Position numbers and translations under genes: made by a program. A stretch of 6,952 nucleotides of DNA from an uncultured Gammaproteobacteria bacterium (GTDB lineage: Bacteria > Pseudomonadota > Gammaproteobacteria > Pseudomonadales > Pseudohongiellaceae). The stretch spans positions 1 through 6,952 of the forward strand of contig CAISYX010000227.1 in NCBI GenBank assembly GCA_903889815.1, in the 5' to 3' direction. This document shows, one piece after another, positions 6,912 to 6,952 of this stretch. Every line of letters starts with the position of its first letter. The stretch's first letter is position 1. The notes under the pieces were generated by a model, which searched no databases, was not told the origin of the DNA, and worked only from the letters and a program-made list of their open reading frames with translations.

Positions 6912-6952
6912 GGCATTCCTGATGACGATAGAAAACGAGCCGGAATATGAGA
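6912..6952 (-). other. thrS 5' leader fragment
   Basis: These 41 nt hold the thrS ribosome binding site (AGGA, 6920-6917). No clear promoter, hairpin or upstream gene can be recognised in so short a piece. An ATG at 6916 is out of frame with thrS. Confidence 0.6.

Overview
The window carries one continuous block of minus-strand housekeeping genes. Read 5' to 3' on the minus strand (high to low coordinates), it is thrS - infC - rpmI - rplT - pheS - pheT - ihfA (5' part only). This is the classic translation operon of gammaproteobacteria, in the same order as around the E. coli pheST locus. The ihfA gene directly after pheT, the 795-residue PheT and the 338-residue PheS with a Cys-rich insert all point to a gammaproteobacterium, more like Pseudomonas and relatives than enterics. 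Species cannot be assigned from the sequence alone. Base composition looks intermediate and even, and I see no mobile element, tRNA, rRNA, CRISPR array or foreign insertion.

Layout: ihfA N-terminal part (1-138), pheT (141-2528), pheS (2592-3608), rplT (3627-3986), rpmI (4013-4213), a 154-nt structured gap (4214-4367), infC (4368-4898), a 90-nt gap (4899-4988), thrS (4989-6911), and a 41-nt leader fragment holding the thrS ribosome binding site. No plus-strand gene is supported. There is no gene-free stretch over 300 nt.

The genes work together in translation. ThrRS and the two PheRS subunits charge tRNAs, IF3 controls initiation fidelity and subunit dissociation, and L35 and L20 are 50S proteins. 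IHF-alpha is a nucleoid protein co-transcribed at the end. Short spacings (2, 63, 18 and 26 nt) suggest one transcript with translational coupling.

The protein content is ordinary; I found no undescribed system. The points worth a second look are regulatory. (1) At infC, an AUU start with an ideally spaced Shine-Dalgarno appears to survive but is out of frame with IF3; its short reading frame ends in a UGA overlapping the apparent AUG. (2) The infC-rpmI gap holds two RNA structures, one followed by a U-tract, where E. coli has its L20 operator. (3) The rplT-pheS gap is too short for the pheM attenuator known from E. coli.
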